Positions 1 to 11,770 of a DNA stretch of 64,000 bases are shown piece after piece. The DNA is from Hyaloscypha bicolor E. Lineage: Eukaryota > Ascomycota > Leotiomycetes > Helotiales > Hyaloscyphaceae. The stretch lies in contig NW_020194555.1 in assembly GCF_002865645.1 (NCBI RefSeq), forward strand, positions 248,001-312,000, written 5' to 3'. How positions within the stretch are numbered: position 1 is the stretch's first letter; every line of letters begins with the position of its first letter. The notes below the pieces were generated by a model. The model saw only the letters and a list, made by a program, of their open reading frames with translations. It ran no database searches and had not been told where the DNA came from. The translations under genes were made by a program, and so were the position numbers.

Positions 1-163
1 ACTATAGTATATTCCGCTATTATATATTCTATAGGCTCGTGCCTAGTTTAAGATATAGTAGTTTATAAAAAGAATAGGTTTATAAAAAGAAGAATAGTTT
101 ATAAAATAAGTAATTTATAATAGGTATTATATTTAAAATAAAAATTTCGTTTACGTTTTAGTA

Positions 164-336
164 CTTAGTAAGATTAAGTACTCTTCCTGCCTATATAACT
201 AAATTACAGGTAATAGAACTAATAGATATTCTCTCTTTTAATATAATATAATTGGGCCTTAGTAAGATTAAGTATCTTTCCTGCCTATATAATTAAATTA
301 CAGGTAATAAGATTAATAGTTATTTTTTCTTTAATT
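164..336. repeat. Direct repeat, two units of about 77 bp
   Basis: The stretch beginning CTTAGTAAGATTAAGTA at 164 recurs at 258 and continues through TTCCTGCCTATATAA and AAATTACAGGTAAT in both copies, with differences that are mainly C/T. The units are 94 bp apart. I see no gene in or around them. They could be a tandem duplication or the remains of a terminal repeat. Confidence 0.7.
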
Positions 337-707
337 AGAATAATAGCTTTACTCCTAAATAACCAAATCTTAGGCAAGTATAGCTTAATTCTTCCTAATC
401 TATAAATACTAACTAATTAGTATTAGTTTACTAGAAATATATAATACTATTATATAAGTATAAAAGTATTATTTATATAAGATTAGTAAAGTTATTATTT
501 AGAAATAGGAATTATAGTATTATAGTATTAATATATAATTCCTAAATTTACTAAGCCTAAAGGGGTCTAGTTTACTAGTCGAGTTACTAATAGGATACGA
601 GGTTATATAACTATATCTTATATCTCATATTCTATTACTTATATCCTATTACTTATATTTCATATCCCGTATCCCGTAACTATATATGTAACTCCCAAAA
701 AAATAGC

Positions 708-854
708 TATTTCTTTATCTAGTAAGATATTACTAGTATATTAGCTATAGCTATAGCATCTAATAAAATTCCTAAAGCTATATAATTTTATATCCCGCTA
801 GTCAAGCAAGAGCCTCTTGCCTATACTAGTAATATCTTACCGGATAAAGAAATA
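708..854. mobile_element. Short inverted-repeat (hairpin) element, MITE-like
   Basis: TATTTCTTTATCTAGTAAG at 708 and the following bases to 741 pair with 822-854 read on the other strand. The arms are about 33 bp with two or three mismatches, and the interior is about 80 bp. No clear target duplication was found. It is probably a RIP-affected non-autonomous DNA element, but a fold-back of other origin is possible. Confidence 0.5.
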
Positions 855-1229
855 CTAATATTAAATAATAACTAAACTTTTTACTAAAAGTATAACCTAA
901 CTAAAAATATACTAAATCATATTTTATTACTAGTATTAAAACCATAGCTAGAATTAATAAATTAGCTTATATTATAAAAGTAATTAATATAATTTAAAAA
1001 AAAGTTTACTAATTATAATAAAATAACTAATTACTATTAATACTTATAATTAGCTATTTCTTAATATATTCGAGGCTTTATAAAAATTTAATAATAAGCT
1101 AATTCTTTTTAGTATTAATATCTTATTATTAAATAAAAAAAGTTTTAATTTATTAAATTAATTACTTTACTAATCGGGATATATTACTTATTAATTATAT
1201 TATTAAGAATCTTATAAAAGAAATTAGAG

Positions 1230-2760
1230 AAAAATAAATAAGAAAAAACTAGATAAACTATTTTATTAAATATTATAATATTAGGCTAAAAAGCTTTTAT
1301 TTTTATAATATTAATAATTTATAAGCCAGTACTAAATATATTTTAATATTTTAATTTTTCTTTAGTATTATAAGCTACTTTTCTATTTTATTTCATATAT
1401 TTATTACCTAAATACTTACTAATATATATTTGGCTTTTTAGCTTATAATAATTATTAAAAATTATAGAATTATAGCCCAAAATATATATAACTTTAATAA
1501 AAAGAAATTCTTAATAAGATTTAGATATTTCTTAAAAAAAAATATAAAAAGCTTTATATTTAGAGAGAATTATAAAAGCTAAATAAGATAAAAGCCGGGA
1601 ATTAATTAATATTTTAATATATATATTTATAATTAGAAAATAAGTATTACTATTTCTAATATATAAAAGCAAATTGGGTAATTTAATAAATATATAAATT
1701 AATAAAATAAAAACGAATTTAATAGTATATTTTATAATTTTAAGTAATAAATAGTTTAATAATATAATTAGGCTAATATAACTCTAGAAAATCTATAAAT
1801 ATTATACTAAGCCCAAATATATAATATAAAAGCATTTTCTAATTATAAATAAATATTTAATTATATTAATATAATATATTTCTTTTAATTTATTACCTTA
1901 TATAACTTATTACTTTTAACTTCTTAATATTAGCCTTTCTTAATTCCTCTTAATATATTACTTTATTAAAATTAATAAATTAATAAATAAAAATAATAAT
2001 TAAAATAATTAGAATAATAAAAGAACTTTTTTTAGCCAAGATTTAAGATTATATTTAATAAAGCTTTTACTAAGAATAATATCTAATCTGCTTTTTATAA
2101 ATCAGATATCTAACTAATAAATAAAAGTATAATTATTAAAATAATTAGTTATTTTATATTTTATTTATTTAAAAAGATTCAAGAATTATATATATCTAAG
2201 ACTTTAAAAGTAATTTATTAATTTTAGCTTATATATAATAAAGAACTAATTAAAAACAAAGTTAAGAAACTCTTTACTATTATCTTATATATCTTTATAT
2301 AAATAGCTTACCTATAATACTAAAACCGAGGTTTATTTAAGGCTATTAATTTCTAAAAGAAAAAGAGTTAATAAGAAATTTATCTAAATTTTTATAGCTA
2401 GCCAAATAAGAGTATTATTAATTACTACTTTTCTATATAAGTAATTAAGGCTAGGAAATATTAGAAGTAAAAGGAAGTACTAAAAGTAGCTAAGAAAAAG
2501 GCAAAATTAAAAAGAAAAATTAAAAGAACTATAAATATCCTCAAAAATAAGCTAGAAAAAGAAAAAAAAACTAAGAAAAAAGCTAAAAGGGAAACTAAAA
2601 TAGTAAAAGAAAAAAAAGCTAAAGTGTAAGCTATAATAATTAAAAAAATATTAAAGATATAATTAAATTATACTATTCTAAAGACTAAAAAAGCTACTTC
2701 GAGAATATTAAATCGGATAAAGGTATTTCTTAAGAGAAAGGTACTAGTAGAAGTACCTAT
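1230..2760 (+). pseudogene. RIP-degraded Fot1/pogo-type DDE transposase
   Basis: Reading the + strand and ignoring stop codons gives a recognisable Fot1/pogo (DDE_1) order. At about 1479-1520 the frame reads NIYNFNKKKFLIRF, matching the family's NIYNMDEKGF block with the first catalytic Asp changed to Asn by C-to-T mutation. A Gly/Ile-rich core and an Asn/Trp-poor region follow, then a Lys/Glu-rich coiled-coil tail (about 2440-2640) of the kind that ends fungal pogo transposases. All frames carry many TAA/TAG codons, so no protein can be made. Terminal repeats were not identified, so the ends are approximate. The family call rests on the NIYN block plus the tail. Confidence 0.65.
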
Positions 2761-3021
2761 ATAACCTAATATAATTATATTAGATTAGGGAATAATTCTA
2801 ATAGTAATAAAAATAAAGAAAATAGCTATATAAATAATTAGTTTACTATAATACTTTAAATAGCTTTTTTAATTAAAATAATATTAAGTTCTTAATTAAT
2901 ACTACCTATTGCTTTAGTTTTATTATAATCTATTAAGTATTTATTAAATACTAATTTTTAGAAATTTCGGGGAATCTCATTAATTTATATGCTTTTAATA
3001 GGGTTATACTTTTAGTAGAGA

Positions 3022-3528
3022 GTTTAGTTAAGTAATTAAAATACTCGAGTACTAGAATACTAAAAAAACCCAAACTACTTAAAAATAGATATATAACTAT
3101 ACTAAAATTAAGCTAAAGCCCGTAACTACTATAGCTAGTATATAAAACTAGATTATATACTTATAAGAAGTAATCTCTAGGGAATTATTTCTTAAGGAGC
3201 TATTTCCCTAGAAGCTGCTCTCTCTAGGGAGCTATTCCCTAGAGAGCTCTTTATATATTACTATAAGCTATTTCTTGGGAGCTCTTTATATATTATAGTA
3301 AGCTATTTCCTAAAGAGCTCTTTATATATTATATATAAAGAACTTCCTGGGAATAGCTTCCTGGAGAGACAGCTTCTGGGGAGGGGAGTATAAATAGTAG
3401 ATATGGGTCTTAGTATAATTTAAGTATAATTCCAAGCCTAATTTTAAATAGTATACGATTTGTAGCTTTGAATTTCAAGGTTTTGGTATTCTGGTACTCG
3501 AGTATTTTGACTACTTACTGCCTAAAAT
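3022..3528. mobile_element. MITE of about 500 bp with 45-bp terminal inverted repeats
   Basis: AAAATACTCGAGTACTAGAA near 3038 is matched in reverse complement by the segment around 3487-3512 (TTCTGGTACTCGAGTATTTT). The match extends to about 45 bp on each side, and differences are again mostly C/T or G/A. There is no coding capacity inside. The interior holds its own repeats (see 3176-3365). Target duplication is unclear. The right arm borders the GC-richer gene block at 3540. Confidence 0.65.
3176..3365. repeat. Repeated GAGCTCTTTATATATTA units with a palindrome
   Basis: The 17-mer GAGCTCTTTATATATTA occurs three times (about 3244, 3281, 3317). Each copy is preceded by a variant of AGCTATTTCC. 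The last copy runs into its own reverse complement (ATATAAAGAACTTCCTGGGA). It lies inside the MITE at 3022-3528 and could be a subterminal repeat array bound by a transposase. Confidence 0.6.
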
Positions 3529-3810
3529 CCAGCCCTAGCCTTAGGCTTAGATAATAAGTTAGAAAACCTCGCAAGTATCCTGGATGTACAGTATAATCTC
3601 GTATCTAATAATCCGACAGGAGCGGTAAGGGGTTAGCAGTTCATACTCGTGGCCCCCTTCGCGCCAGTCCGACTCAACTTTTACGAAGAGAGTCCCAGAA
3701 CATTGCTTTAGCAATACAGGGTGGGTGAGTTTGTGTGCGGTCAAAGCGGTTGCATTAAAGACCACCAGCATAACGAAAACTGTCTGGAGTGGAATCTCGA
3801 TGAGTGAGCC

Positions 3811-4712
3811 GTGCTGGACCTTCGTTTGGCATCCGAGCATATATCTATACTTCTGGAGAGACACGACTTCTGGCGTCTGCAAATCGTGTTCAAGAGACCA
3901 CCACACGTCGGTGAGAAGGTCGACTATGCTGGACAGTCGTTGTTGGGGTCTCTAATGGATGAGATTGCCGGGGAGCATGTCATTCATTATCACATTTTGT
4001 TGAAGAGAGTGCAGGGTGAGCGGGAGAGCTGCTTTGAGAGGGTAGGTCTGTTTGTGAAGAAGGTGCCGCTAAGAAGGGGTGCAGGGGCAGGCTTGGCAAA
4101 AATACTTTTGGTATCGATAAGGTATTGATACTGGATGGTATTAGGTATCGCAAGGATCAATACGTATTAATACCGAATTAATACTTAGCCTTAAATTATC
4201 TCTTCCATTTATTATTTAATTTACATAATAATATATTTATATATAATTTCTTTATTTTCTAGTCATTCTATTAAAGGAATTACTTAATATTATTAATAAA
4301 AGTTAATATTATTTTAATTTCAAAATGGCCCTCGTATTCGGAGAATTTAGTATCGTATTCGTATCTCTTATTGGAATGCTTATTATAAGCGAGCCTCACG
4401 AAAATCTCAAAAGCTATTTTTTGCTTAAAATAGCCGCATTGAGACAAGTTTTAGTCTAAACTATAAGATAAGTAGCTAAATAGAAAGCCTAAAGTAGTTA
4501 GAATATTTGCGCTACCAAAAGTTTTCTTATAAGGGAAGTGGTTCTAAAGTTAATCGCAATTAAAGGGGGGAATTGGGTTCCGGGAATCGATACTTTATCG
4601 ATAGTATCGATACCTTACGATTCTGGCATCGATACCAGAAATTAGGTATTTCTGCCAAGCCTGTGCAGGGGTGTATCGCTGCGGCAAGGCGGAGAAAGTT
4701 TTGATTATTTGA
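3811..4712 (+). pseudogene. ORF broken by a MITE; tail resembles HET-domain proteins
   Basis: A + frame runs from about 3811 to 4087, stops at the inserted element, and resumes exactly after the right-hand target duplication at 4672. With the insert and one duplication removed, it ends at TGA 4710-4712. The C-terminal part reads EHVIHYHILLKRVQGE, then CFERVGLF. This resembles the closing segment of fungal HET (heterokaryon incompatibility) proteins, where a Leu-rich strand is followed by ERVG. An in-frame stop lies just upstream of 3811, so the true start or an intron boundary is unknown. The codons are GC-balanced, unlike the RIP islands. The HET assignment is tentative; the break by insertion is firm. 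Confidence 0.45.
4088..4663. mobile_element. hAT-type MITE, 576 bp, with 8-bp target duplication
   Basis: The element starts CAGGCTTGGCAAAAATAC and ends with the complement GTATTTCTGCCAAGCCTG. It is flanked on both sides by the identical 8-mer TGCAGGGG (4080-4087 and 4664-4671). Subterminal ATCGATAC/GTATCGAT motifs are repeated near both ends. An 8-bp duplication with CAG...CTG termini is typical of hAT elements. There is no transposase inside, so it is non-autonomous. The interior (about 4190-4320) is AT-rich and partly RIP-affected. Confidence 0.9.
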
Positions 4713-5290
4713 TGGAGGCAGGATATTTGGGTTCCAATACTCAGGGGCTTACTAGCTTAGCTGGTCGCAACACAACACTTCAAGAGCTTTATTAATTTTA
4801 ATAAAAATTAAGGAAATAGATAGATGAACATATCGAATTCAAGTTCATTGTAATTCTGTATGTTATGAGTATCCCATAAACGTTGATTTTCTAGTTGGCT
4901 TGGGCGAATCATGAATTACCCCTGAGAACTCTTTGATGATTGAAGTGACTGGCTTCTCGACACAGAGAACAAGTAAGAATTTTCCAACTTTCTCAATACC
5001 CCCCAAACCAATCAAAGCTAGGCGGCGCACTGATTTTAGCGCGAAACGCACTGTACTGCAGGGGAAAAACGACGCATCGATCCCGGGTCGTCATCCGTCA
5101 ACCCCGCCGAAGCATCCCAACCCTCTCCGAATCAACATTCCTAGCACTAAATCATCATTCCACGTCTCGAAAACATCATCAAGACCATTACCTTCATCTG
5201 ATATTTTCCTGCCACGTCGTCCAAGCTTATTGTAGCCCTCGCTTTACTTGAAGAGCTGCTACAAGCGACCGAGAAGCTTTCAGAGCCAAC
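4713..5290. other. No gene recognised
   Basis: GC-balanced DNA downstream of the broken ORF. Short open frames exist on both strands (for example 4933-5235 on +, 4863-5051 on -), but none shows a domain, a signal peptide or convincing splice signals. Part of it is likely the 5' region of the gene starting at 5291. Confidence 0.4.
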
Positions 5291-6254
5291 ATGCCCCCTC
5301 CAACATCGAACGAGTCCGCAAGGAACCAAGTCGGCTCGGGTGCCCTCGCAGGTACTTCATTATTTGCCCACTCTGATTATGGTGCGGAGTCGTGCTAATG
5401 CCCCAAATGCAGCTCCATTGAGGGACATTGGGAGGGAGTGAGTCAGGAACAAAGGTATGCAAATTGCTATCCCATACTTGGTGTCTCTTGGGGACACCAA
5501 TTTGAATACGTAGGTGCTGATGTGTTGAATGTAGTCAACTCTCCCAACCGCATCGACGCATTCGTTCGGTCAACATCTCCATGGACCCCATATCAGACCG
5601 CGACGAGAAACGTTGCACAAGCGATCAGAGAATTCGATGCCGCGTTTGAAGGGGCTTGGTCTCCATCGAGCAGAAGATCAGAGGTGCAGATTGGGGGGGA
5701 GACACTAGTCGAGTCGGCGTCATTGGAAATCGAAGCACGCCTTCAGCTGGAAAGGACAACGAGGAGCTCTGGGAGCGGTCCAATTCGAGAAACTGAGACG
5801 GATATGCGTAATAATGAGGCGACGGCCTCGAGCGCGATTCTTGGTGACGTCTTTTTCCCCCGAAGTGAGAATAAAAACCAACTTGGACATATCTCAGAAA
5901 ATGCCGAGGTTCCCTCCTCTCGACTCGAACAGGAAACCTCCATCATTGAGCCAAAGACTTCGAGCGATGGCCCGCTCCCAAGAACTGAGAGGGCACTTGG
6001 AGCTGTGGAACTGAAATCCGCCGCTGCTAGTCTCCTATTGCTCGCTTCCAAATTCTGGCAGAGTACGTTTACGGAAACAAGCAGTTACACATACCTTTTC
6101 TTCAGATGGGTTCCCTTATCTCTGCTACTCATTGGTACTCCCCTATCTAGAAGGGGCATTGGAAATGCTCGCTGGTTCTAGTATGTCGATCGGCGTCCAG
6201 CACAAGAAGGATGAACGAATCGTTCAGATTGTCACCGATAAGACTGTTCCCTAA
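5291..6254 (+). CDS. Unknown spliced gene (5' model uncertain)
   Basis: The core is a 600-base GC-rich open frame. It reads across 5540-6062, then a 43-nt intron (6063-6105, GTACGT...TTCTTCAG), then in frame through GFPYLCYSLVLPYLEGALEM and VQHKKDERIVQIVTDK to TAA 6252-6254. Upstream, ATG 5291 begins MPPPTSNESARNQVG and meets a plausible intron 5352-5412 (GTACTT, branch GCTAAT, CAG). A second GTGAGT donor follows at 5438, but I could not place an acceptor there that keeps the long frame. The product is hydrophilic and Ser/Glu-rich, followed by a short hydrophobic C-terminal stretch. I do not recognise the family. Without the 43-nt intron the frame would end at 6181 in a different tail. Confidence 0.5.
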
Positions 6255-6774
6255 GAGCTACATCATTAGTCATGGTTCTGATCAAAAGTAGTTCAAAGCC
6301 TCAAGCCGCTGCTTTTTGCCCGGCGGCATAATCCAGTGCGCAATAATGGCGAAAATGGGCACCCAATTCGGTGCTATCCAAATATCAAGAGTGAACAAGA
6401 TGGTGGTACAATTATATTCCAGCTCAATTTTCGGCGCTTATGAGCTGGCAGATTGATGCAATTGCTTTATTCGACGGACGGGTTGAGGAGTGAGTGGGCT
6501 CGAGGCAGGGACATCGTCAGTTAGCTAGCGGGAAAAGATATAGCCGGCTGGCACTTTCTGTCTCTTTCCCTCTCCATGATGAGTCTCTGCAGGGATATAA
6601 TCAACATTGGTCCCTCGAGTTGAGAGCATATGAACCCGCGGAGGTTATCAACAGGGTCACCCCCCAGCAGCGTACAGGGGATATAAGAGGAAGCGTTAAC
6701 ATTAAGATTAATTCCCTATCAAGATATTTAAGGTGATAACCGCCGCGTCATTCCTCAAGCTATTTCATACTCAT
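6255..6774. other. Intergenic, nothing recognised
   Basis: Convergent intergenic space between the + gene ending at 6254 and the - gene ending at 6775. Small frames only. Confidence 0.5.
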
Positions 6775-7934
6775 TTAAACAGTATTTACAAAATATCCTG
6801 TACTCACGGGCATCTCTGGTAGCATGCCTCTGACCGGAGGATTCGCCCTAAGCTCCGCCATAACAGGTCTTCTTGCTGGTACTTGCTGACTTTGGATCTG
6901 CGGCTGAACCTGAGCTTCCGATTGTTGCCCAATGGTTATTGGTGAATGTGCAGCAACGTTAGTACTATACCACATCGTAGGTGATGGCATATCCTTCATT
7001 GCGACTGTCGTTTCAACATTTTCAGTGCCAGGATAGGTAGGTAGGATGCTCACTGGACGATGTGCGGCTGGTGGCTTGCTCCGTCTGTGTCGGAGGCAGA
7101 GGAATACTAGGCCGAGTAGGAGAGCGACGCCGCAAACCGGTCCGATGACAGCTCCTGCAATTGCAACACCAGAGACATTACCCGCCGCTCCCGTGGTGCC
7201 ATTCGTAGGTAAACTACTCGTCGTGATCGAAAGTGAGGTGCTAGCTATAGGGGAGATGGTCTGTGATATCTGGGAGGTCGTTATGGGGGGGATTTGCTGG
7301 GGGGTACTTAATACCGAGGTTGTCGCTAAGAGTGTTAGCGAGGAGTCTGGGACTATTCTCGCTGTCTACCGCTACTTACTAGGGGCAACGTTCGGAGGCG
7401 TCCGGTACGCGATCCAACCGCTCCCGGTACCACAGAAGAGGCATAGATCGCCGTCCAATTCCGCACCTTCACTGGTTGCCGCTATCCCCGTTACACACGA
7501 GCTTCCTGGTCCGCTAGAATGGCGCTGTAAGCATCAAAAGCTACAGGACTTCACATTAATGTCCAGAGAGAAAGTCAACCTTAACTTACCAAGGTAAGTT
7601 GCTTAAGGTGCCGTATAAGGTTCCAAGGGCACATGTCGTCCAAGGGTAACAAGTCTTAAAGGTTGTGGCACAACAACCGCCGTACCCAGGGTTATACAGT
7701 CCGAATGGTTTAGTCTCCGAGTATGTGTACCCGGGACCACATGTCAGAGCCGCCCCTACGAGTCGCTGTTAGTCGTGAAGGTATTCGATCGCATAAAATT
7801 CTGCACAAACATTCAGGAGAAGTGTAGCCAATGAAGTTCTGGGCTTGTCTCTTAACGAGCTCAAGATTCGGTGCTTGGGTGGTCATCGGTCGGTATGAAG
7901 CTGACGGTTTAATAAATTCAAGCTGAGTGTGCAT
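6775..7934 (-). CDS. Cys-rich, Kex2-site, single-pass fungal membrane protein
   Basis: Four exons read by eye on the minus strand: 7886-7811, 7755-7590, 7513-7380 and 7325-6775. Introns are 55, 76 and 54 nt, with donors GTTTGT, GTAAGT and GTAAGT and branch sites CTAAC in the first and third. Phases agree and give about 308 residues. An in-frame ATG at 7934 would add 16. Order: an N-terminus MTTQAPNLELVKRQ with a dibasic KR processing site; an extracellular region with paired Cys (GYGGCCATTFKTCYPWTTC, CGPGSSCVTG, CLFCG); a Ser/Thr-rich stalk; one membrane helix (GAVIGPVCGVALLLGLVFLC) followed by RHRRSK; and a Pro/Gln-rich tail ending EMPVSTGYFV. This layout matches a common, unnamed family of ascomycete surface proteins. 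Which ATG is used is uncertain. No RIP damage is visible, so it may be functional. A surface sensor or wall-contact role is inference. Confidence 0.8.
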
Positions 7935-9300
7935 CCTCGGTGATAGTATTTAGTAGAATCGGGAGCCAAGTGACAGGAAAATAGGCAAATACAAGAAGGG
8001 GATTAATTCAAAGATAAAGTATTTCGCTCCTTAGACGCTTCTATTCTTTTTGCTCAAACAAGCCCCGCGCAAAATCGTGGCTTAATGATAACAATTCTTT
8101 TTCTCTAAGTTCAAGATCGTCAAGAGATGCGAACCAACGAACTGGGCACGTAACGCACACACCCACAAATGTGGACGATATGGCTGCCACACTAAATATG
8201 AGATGTGGTGTGAGCTGTCTTGATCCGGACACCTGCCAAGCGCGTGACCCTCCCAGACTCTCGCAACTCCCCTAGGTGGGCATCTGTGTGACTGGTCTGG
8301 GTTAAGCCGTCAGCATATGTATGGCCTAGGACGCTGAATTTTTACTTGCCGTTTAGAAACCTCTGGCGTAAAATGGGAGCTGAATGATCGCCCAAAACAA
8401 AAAAACAAAAAAAACGGGGGAGGAAGGGGGGGCTAGTAGCGCGTTCTCATAGAGTAAGAGCATGCGGCATTACTCACTGGGCACCTGACTTCCCCCTACA
8501 ATTGCTTAACCAGAACTAAAACTAGCAGGCCGACCGGGCTACCCGGGTCCAGGCGATCCACGCGCAGACACTTGGGCAGAGGGATGTAGTGATTGATCAA
8601 ACTTGTTGGACATTGCGCGCTTGGTTTTTTATAGAAGCCGTGGTCCAATTGCTGAGCCGCAAAGAGAGTGCGCATCTTTGTCTGACGACAACGCTAATGC
8701 AGTTGAAAATGTCTTACCTTATTTTCAGCTGGGCAACTACGAGGTACTGGCGATTCGATATCTGAAGACACTGTGAGACATCCATTTGCATAGCCTATCG
8801 GTCGTTGCCGAAAGAAAATAAGAGGCGTCTCGGCAGATTCCGTTCAGGGTAACCACACATCACCTCCACGTTGTTCGAGAAACCGCGTACGGAATCTCTA
8901 CCAAGTAGCCTCGAGGATCGACATTCTCAAAATGCAGCGTCAAGATGCAGGTGCCTCATTCAGATGAATTGATACGGTACCTTGCCGAAGAGCCATACGG
9001 CTTCAGATACCAGCTAAAGTTTCTGGGGGAAATGCTTTGCAAAGTCCGCATCGGTCTAAAGAGGCTTGAATATGGGGAGGCTTAGCCCAATTATAGCATG
9101 CCGGACCTTTTGGGCCGCGGGCTAGACTCTTCAGAATAATTGTACTCAAGATGTGCCATTACATGCCGTGTTTAGAATTGTTCTATCCGCTCACTCTCAG
9201 TTGCGCCTACTATTATTACTACTACTGCTACAACTAGAATAAGGGTCAGCGGGGTTACGACGTAACTCCGCAAAACTGGTACGTGCACACGTGAGGGTGG
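7935..9300. other. No convincing gene
   Basis: GC-balanced sequence with short frames only. It contains an A-run/G-run tract at 8396-8432. A 62-codon frame on the minus strand (9360-9172) starts MRFRRLLLI and has a hydrophobic end. Its first 15 codons are duplicated in inverted orientation near 13010 (see the inverted repeat). No domain was recognised. The 5' region of the minus-strand membrane protein gene lies at about 7935-8100. Confidence 0.4.
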
Positions 9301-9327
9301 TGCTAGAAACACTGGGGTTATGTTGTA

Positions 9328-9379
9328 CAGCGATATTAGTAACAATCGTCTAAATCGCATTTTAAGCGAGTCACGAAAA
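9328..9379. repeat. Left arm of a distant inverted repeat
   Basis: CAGCGATATTAGTAACAATC and the following bases through CGCATTTTAAGCGAG pair with 12979-13030 on the opposite strand with few mismatches. The arms bracket 3.6 kb of RIP-degraded DNA, so they may be the ends of one large element or an inverted duplication present before RIP. Confidence 0.65.
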
Positions 9380-9599
9380 CCCCTCGCGAGAAAACGTCTA
9401 AAGTACTACCTTTAATTACAATTCCGCGAATTACTCAATAACCATAACTCCAATTAGGAAGGAAAGTTTATATAATTAATAGAGGTATCTAGTTCTACCA
9501 TTTGCTAACTAGTATACTTATATAGATACTTTACCACCTGACCCCAACTATAATTACCCGGATTAAAGATATACTATATATGCCTGCCGAGTTAATTAT

Positions 9600-10480
9600 A
9601 TCAAATTATATTATATAGCTGGTATTAAACTACTATATAACCGTATATATAATATATAGGCATAAGATACGAATTAATACAAATCTCCTTATTAGATAAT
9701 ATTTAGAAGGCCTTATATAGGCTATTACTTAAAAAATAGAATAAGCTATTAAATAACTATTAGAGTAAATGCCTTGATTTTACTAAAACGAAATCGCCGA
9801 CTTCTTATTTAAAGTATTTAGTATTCAAGTATCTTAATCTATAATTTCTATAGTTCTTAAGAGAATACAAGTTATATAGAAGAAGCTAAAAGTCGAGACC
9901 TCTTAGAGAAATCAAGAATTATATATATAATAGTAAAATAATCTTTAGTATTTTATTATAGATTAAATTATTTATATAGACGAATTAGAAAATAATAATT
10001 ATATAAGAGATTATTAATATAATTAGACTAATTTAAGAGTTTATATTAAGGTTTACTAATAGCTAGCTTTAGGGAAAAGGATCTTAATACTTCCGGTATA
10101 TATAATTAATAAATATATTAAGTTAGTAATCTTTTATAGTACTTATATAGCTAATATCTTTAAAGACTTTATTATTAATAATCTTATACCTTTCTATAAC
10201 TCATATTCAGGCCCCCGTTTAGTTATTATAATAAATAATATCTTAGTATACTAGTTCTATTAATATAGAATTATTAATACTTATAAATAAAAAGGGATTT
10301 AAATATACTTCTTATTATCTTACTCGCCCGATTTCAATTTAATTAAAAAATCTTTTAGTAACCTAAAAGCTTTTATTTAATACTATTATTATTATAAATA
10401 TCTAAATTATATAAATTATTAAGGCTTTCTAAAATAGGCTATAAAAGAAGTTAGTATAAATATAGGAGCTATTTACTAAA
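9600..10480 (+). pseudogene. RIP-degraded Tc1/mariner transposase
   Basis: The + strand holds the mariner/Tc1 DDE layout in order, with stop codons. At about 9976 the frame reads YIDELE (family: first Asp plus Glu). At about 10205 it reads SGPRLVIIINNILVY (family: VVxDNAxxH, Asp now Asn). At about 10310 it reads YSPDFNLIKKSFSNLKAFI (family: YSPDFNPIExxFxxLK, catalytic Glu now Lys). The second and third catalytic positions are about 36 residues apart in this reading, slightly more than the usual 34. All the changes at key residues are G-to-A type, as RIP makes. The terminal repeats of the transposon were not placed. Confidence 0.8.
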
Positions 10481-11629
10481 CTAAAATATATTTCAGAAAT
10501 ATAGAAATATATAATATTTCAGATAATTAAATAGATTTTAGAGCGAAATTAGTTTTTTTATTCTCTAAGCTTTATATCTTTTTATAGGAGTTAATATTAA
10601 TTATAGAAGCGAAATATTTATTTAAAGGCAAATTTACTTTTTTTATATGTTTTTTTAATATTCTTAATAGAAAGCTTTTTATATATATTTATTATTTAAA
10701 AAGTTTAAATTTAAATATCTAATTCTATTATAATTATATCTAGTCTAATAACTATTATTTTTAGAATATTTCGAATATTTTAAATAAAAATAATTCTATT
10801 TTAGAACCTAATTATATATATATATTTCTTTATCTCTTATTTTATTACTATTTATTAAAGAAGTTTATTTCCTTATTTCAAATAGGCTTATCTGTTTTCC
10901 AATTATATTCTTCTATTTAGTAACTAAATTATAAAGCGGATTAGAAAAAGGGTTATTAAATAAATAAATTTATAATTAATCGAGAATTACTTATATTTAT
11001 AAAGCTTTATATTATAAATAGCTTTTCTTGCCTATTATATACCCGCTTGAATTCGGATACTTTCTTAATAATTAATATAGTAATTTCTAATAGAACCTTA
11101 TATTATTCGAGAATTTCTATTATTATAGGTAGTTTTAATATCTCAAGATTATTAAGGAATTATATTTATATTATATTTATAATATTCTTAATTACTTACT
11201 AATAAAAAGATTTTACTTTATTCTAAAATAGAAATAGTTTATATTTTACTAAAAGTTTACTATTATTAATATATTAAATTTAAGAGAAAAATAAAAAAAG
11301 CTTACTAATATTTATAATATTTAGTATTATATAATAGAATATAAGCTTATTAAATATAAAAATAAGAGTATTTATATTCGTACGGAAATTATAATTAAAC
11401 TAGAATAAATAAAGCTAGTACTATATTATAATTTATAACTAGAGCTTGAAATTAAATAGCTTGAGATTAAATAATATTTATTATACTAATTATAAATCTA
11501 TAGAATTAGATTTGTATTTCTTTCTCTATATAATTATTTTATTTAGACTAGTATTTTAATATATAGTAATTCATTTAAGTAAAGATTTATTAATAGTAAT
11601 ATTTTTAGTTTTAATAATAATATACTTTA
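10481..11629. other. AT-rich RIP island, content not identified
   Basis: No frame could be matched to a family. Occasional Trp/Pro-containing stretches suggest further transposon coding remnants. The composition is as in neighbouring RIP DNA. Confidence 0.5.
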
Positions 11630-11634
11630 TTTAT

Positions 11635-11765
11635 TATTACGTGGTACCAGTCACGTGGTGCCACTGCACGTGACTTAGCGTGTAGCCAGTGCTTTTAGCC
11701 CGGTATACAGCCTTTAGCTCAATTCAAGCTCTTTACTACTACTATAATATTACCTTATCGTGACA
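11635..11765 (+). mobile_element. Solo mini-LTR, 131 bp, TSD TTTAT
   Basis: The segment begins TATTACGTGGTACCAG and ends TTATCGTGACA. It is flanked by TTTAT at 11630-11634 and 11766-11770. It is conspicuously GC-rich within AT-rich DNA. A RIP-mutated copy of the same length sits at 21565-21695 with its own 5-bp duplication. The ends fit TG...CA after one RIP change at the left. The length suggests a solo LTR of a small (TRIM-like) retroelement. Confidence 0.8.
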
Positions 11766-11770
11766 TTTAT

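Noticed and set aside
5743..6051. Minus-strand frame of 102 codons
   Set aside because: Mirror of the + gene at 5291-6254, which has the longer frame and a clean 3' intron.
7046..7597. Open + strand frame of 183 codons
   Set aside because: It is the antisense of exons and introns of the minus-strand membrane protein gene, which has the domain structure, Cys pattern and splice sites.
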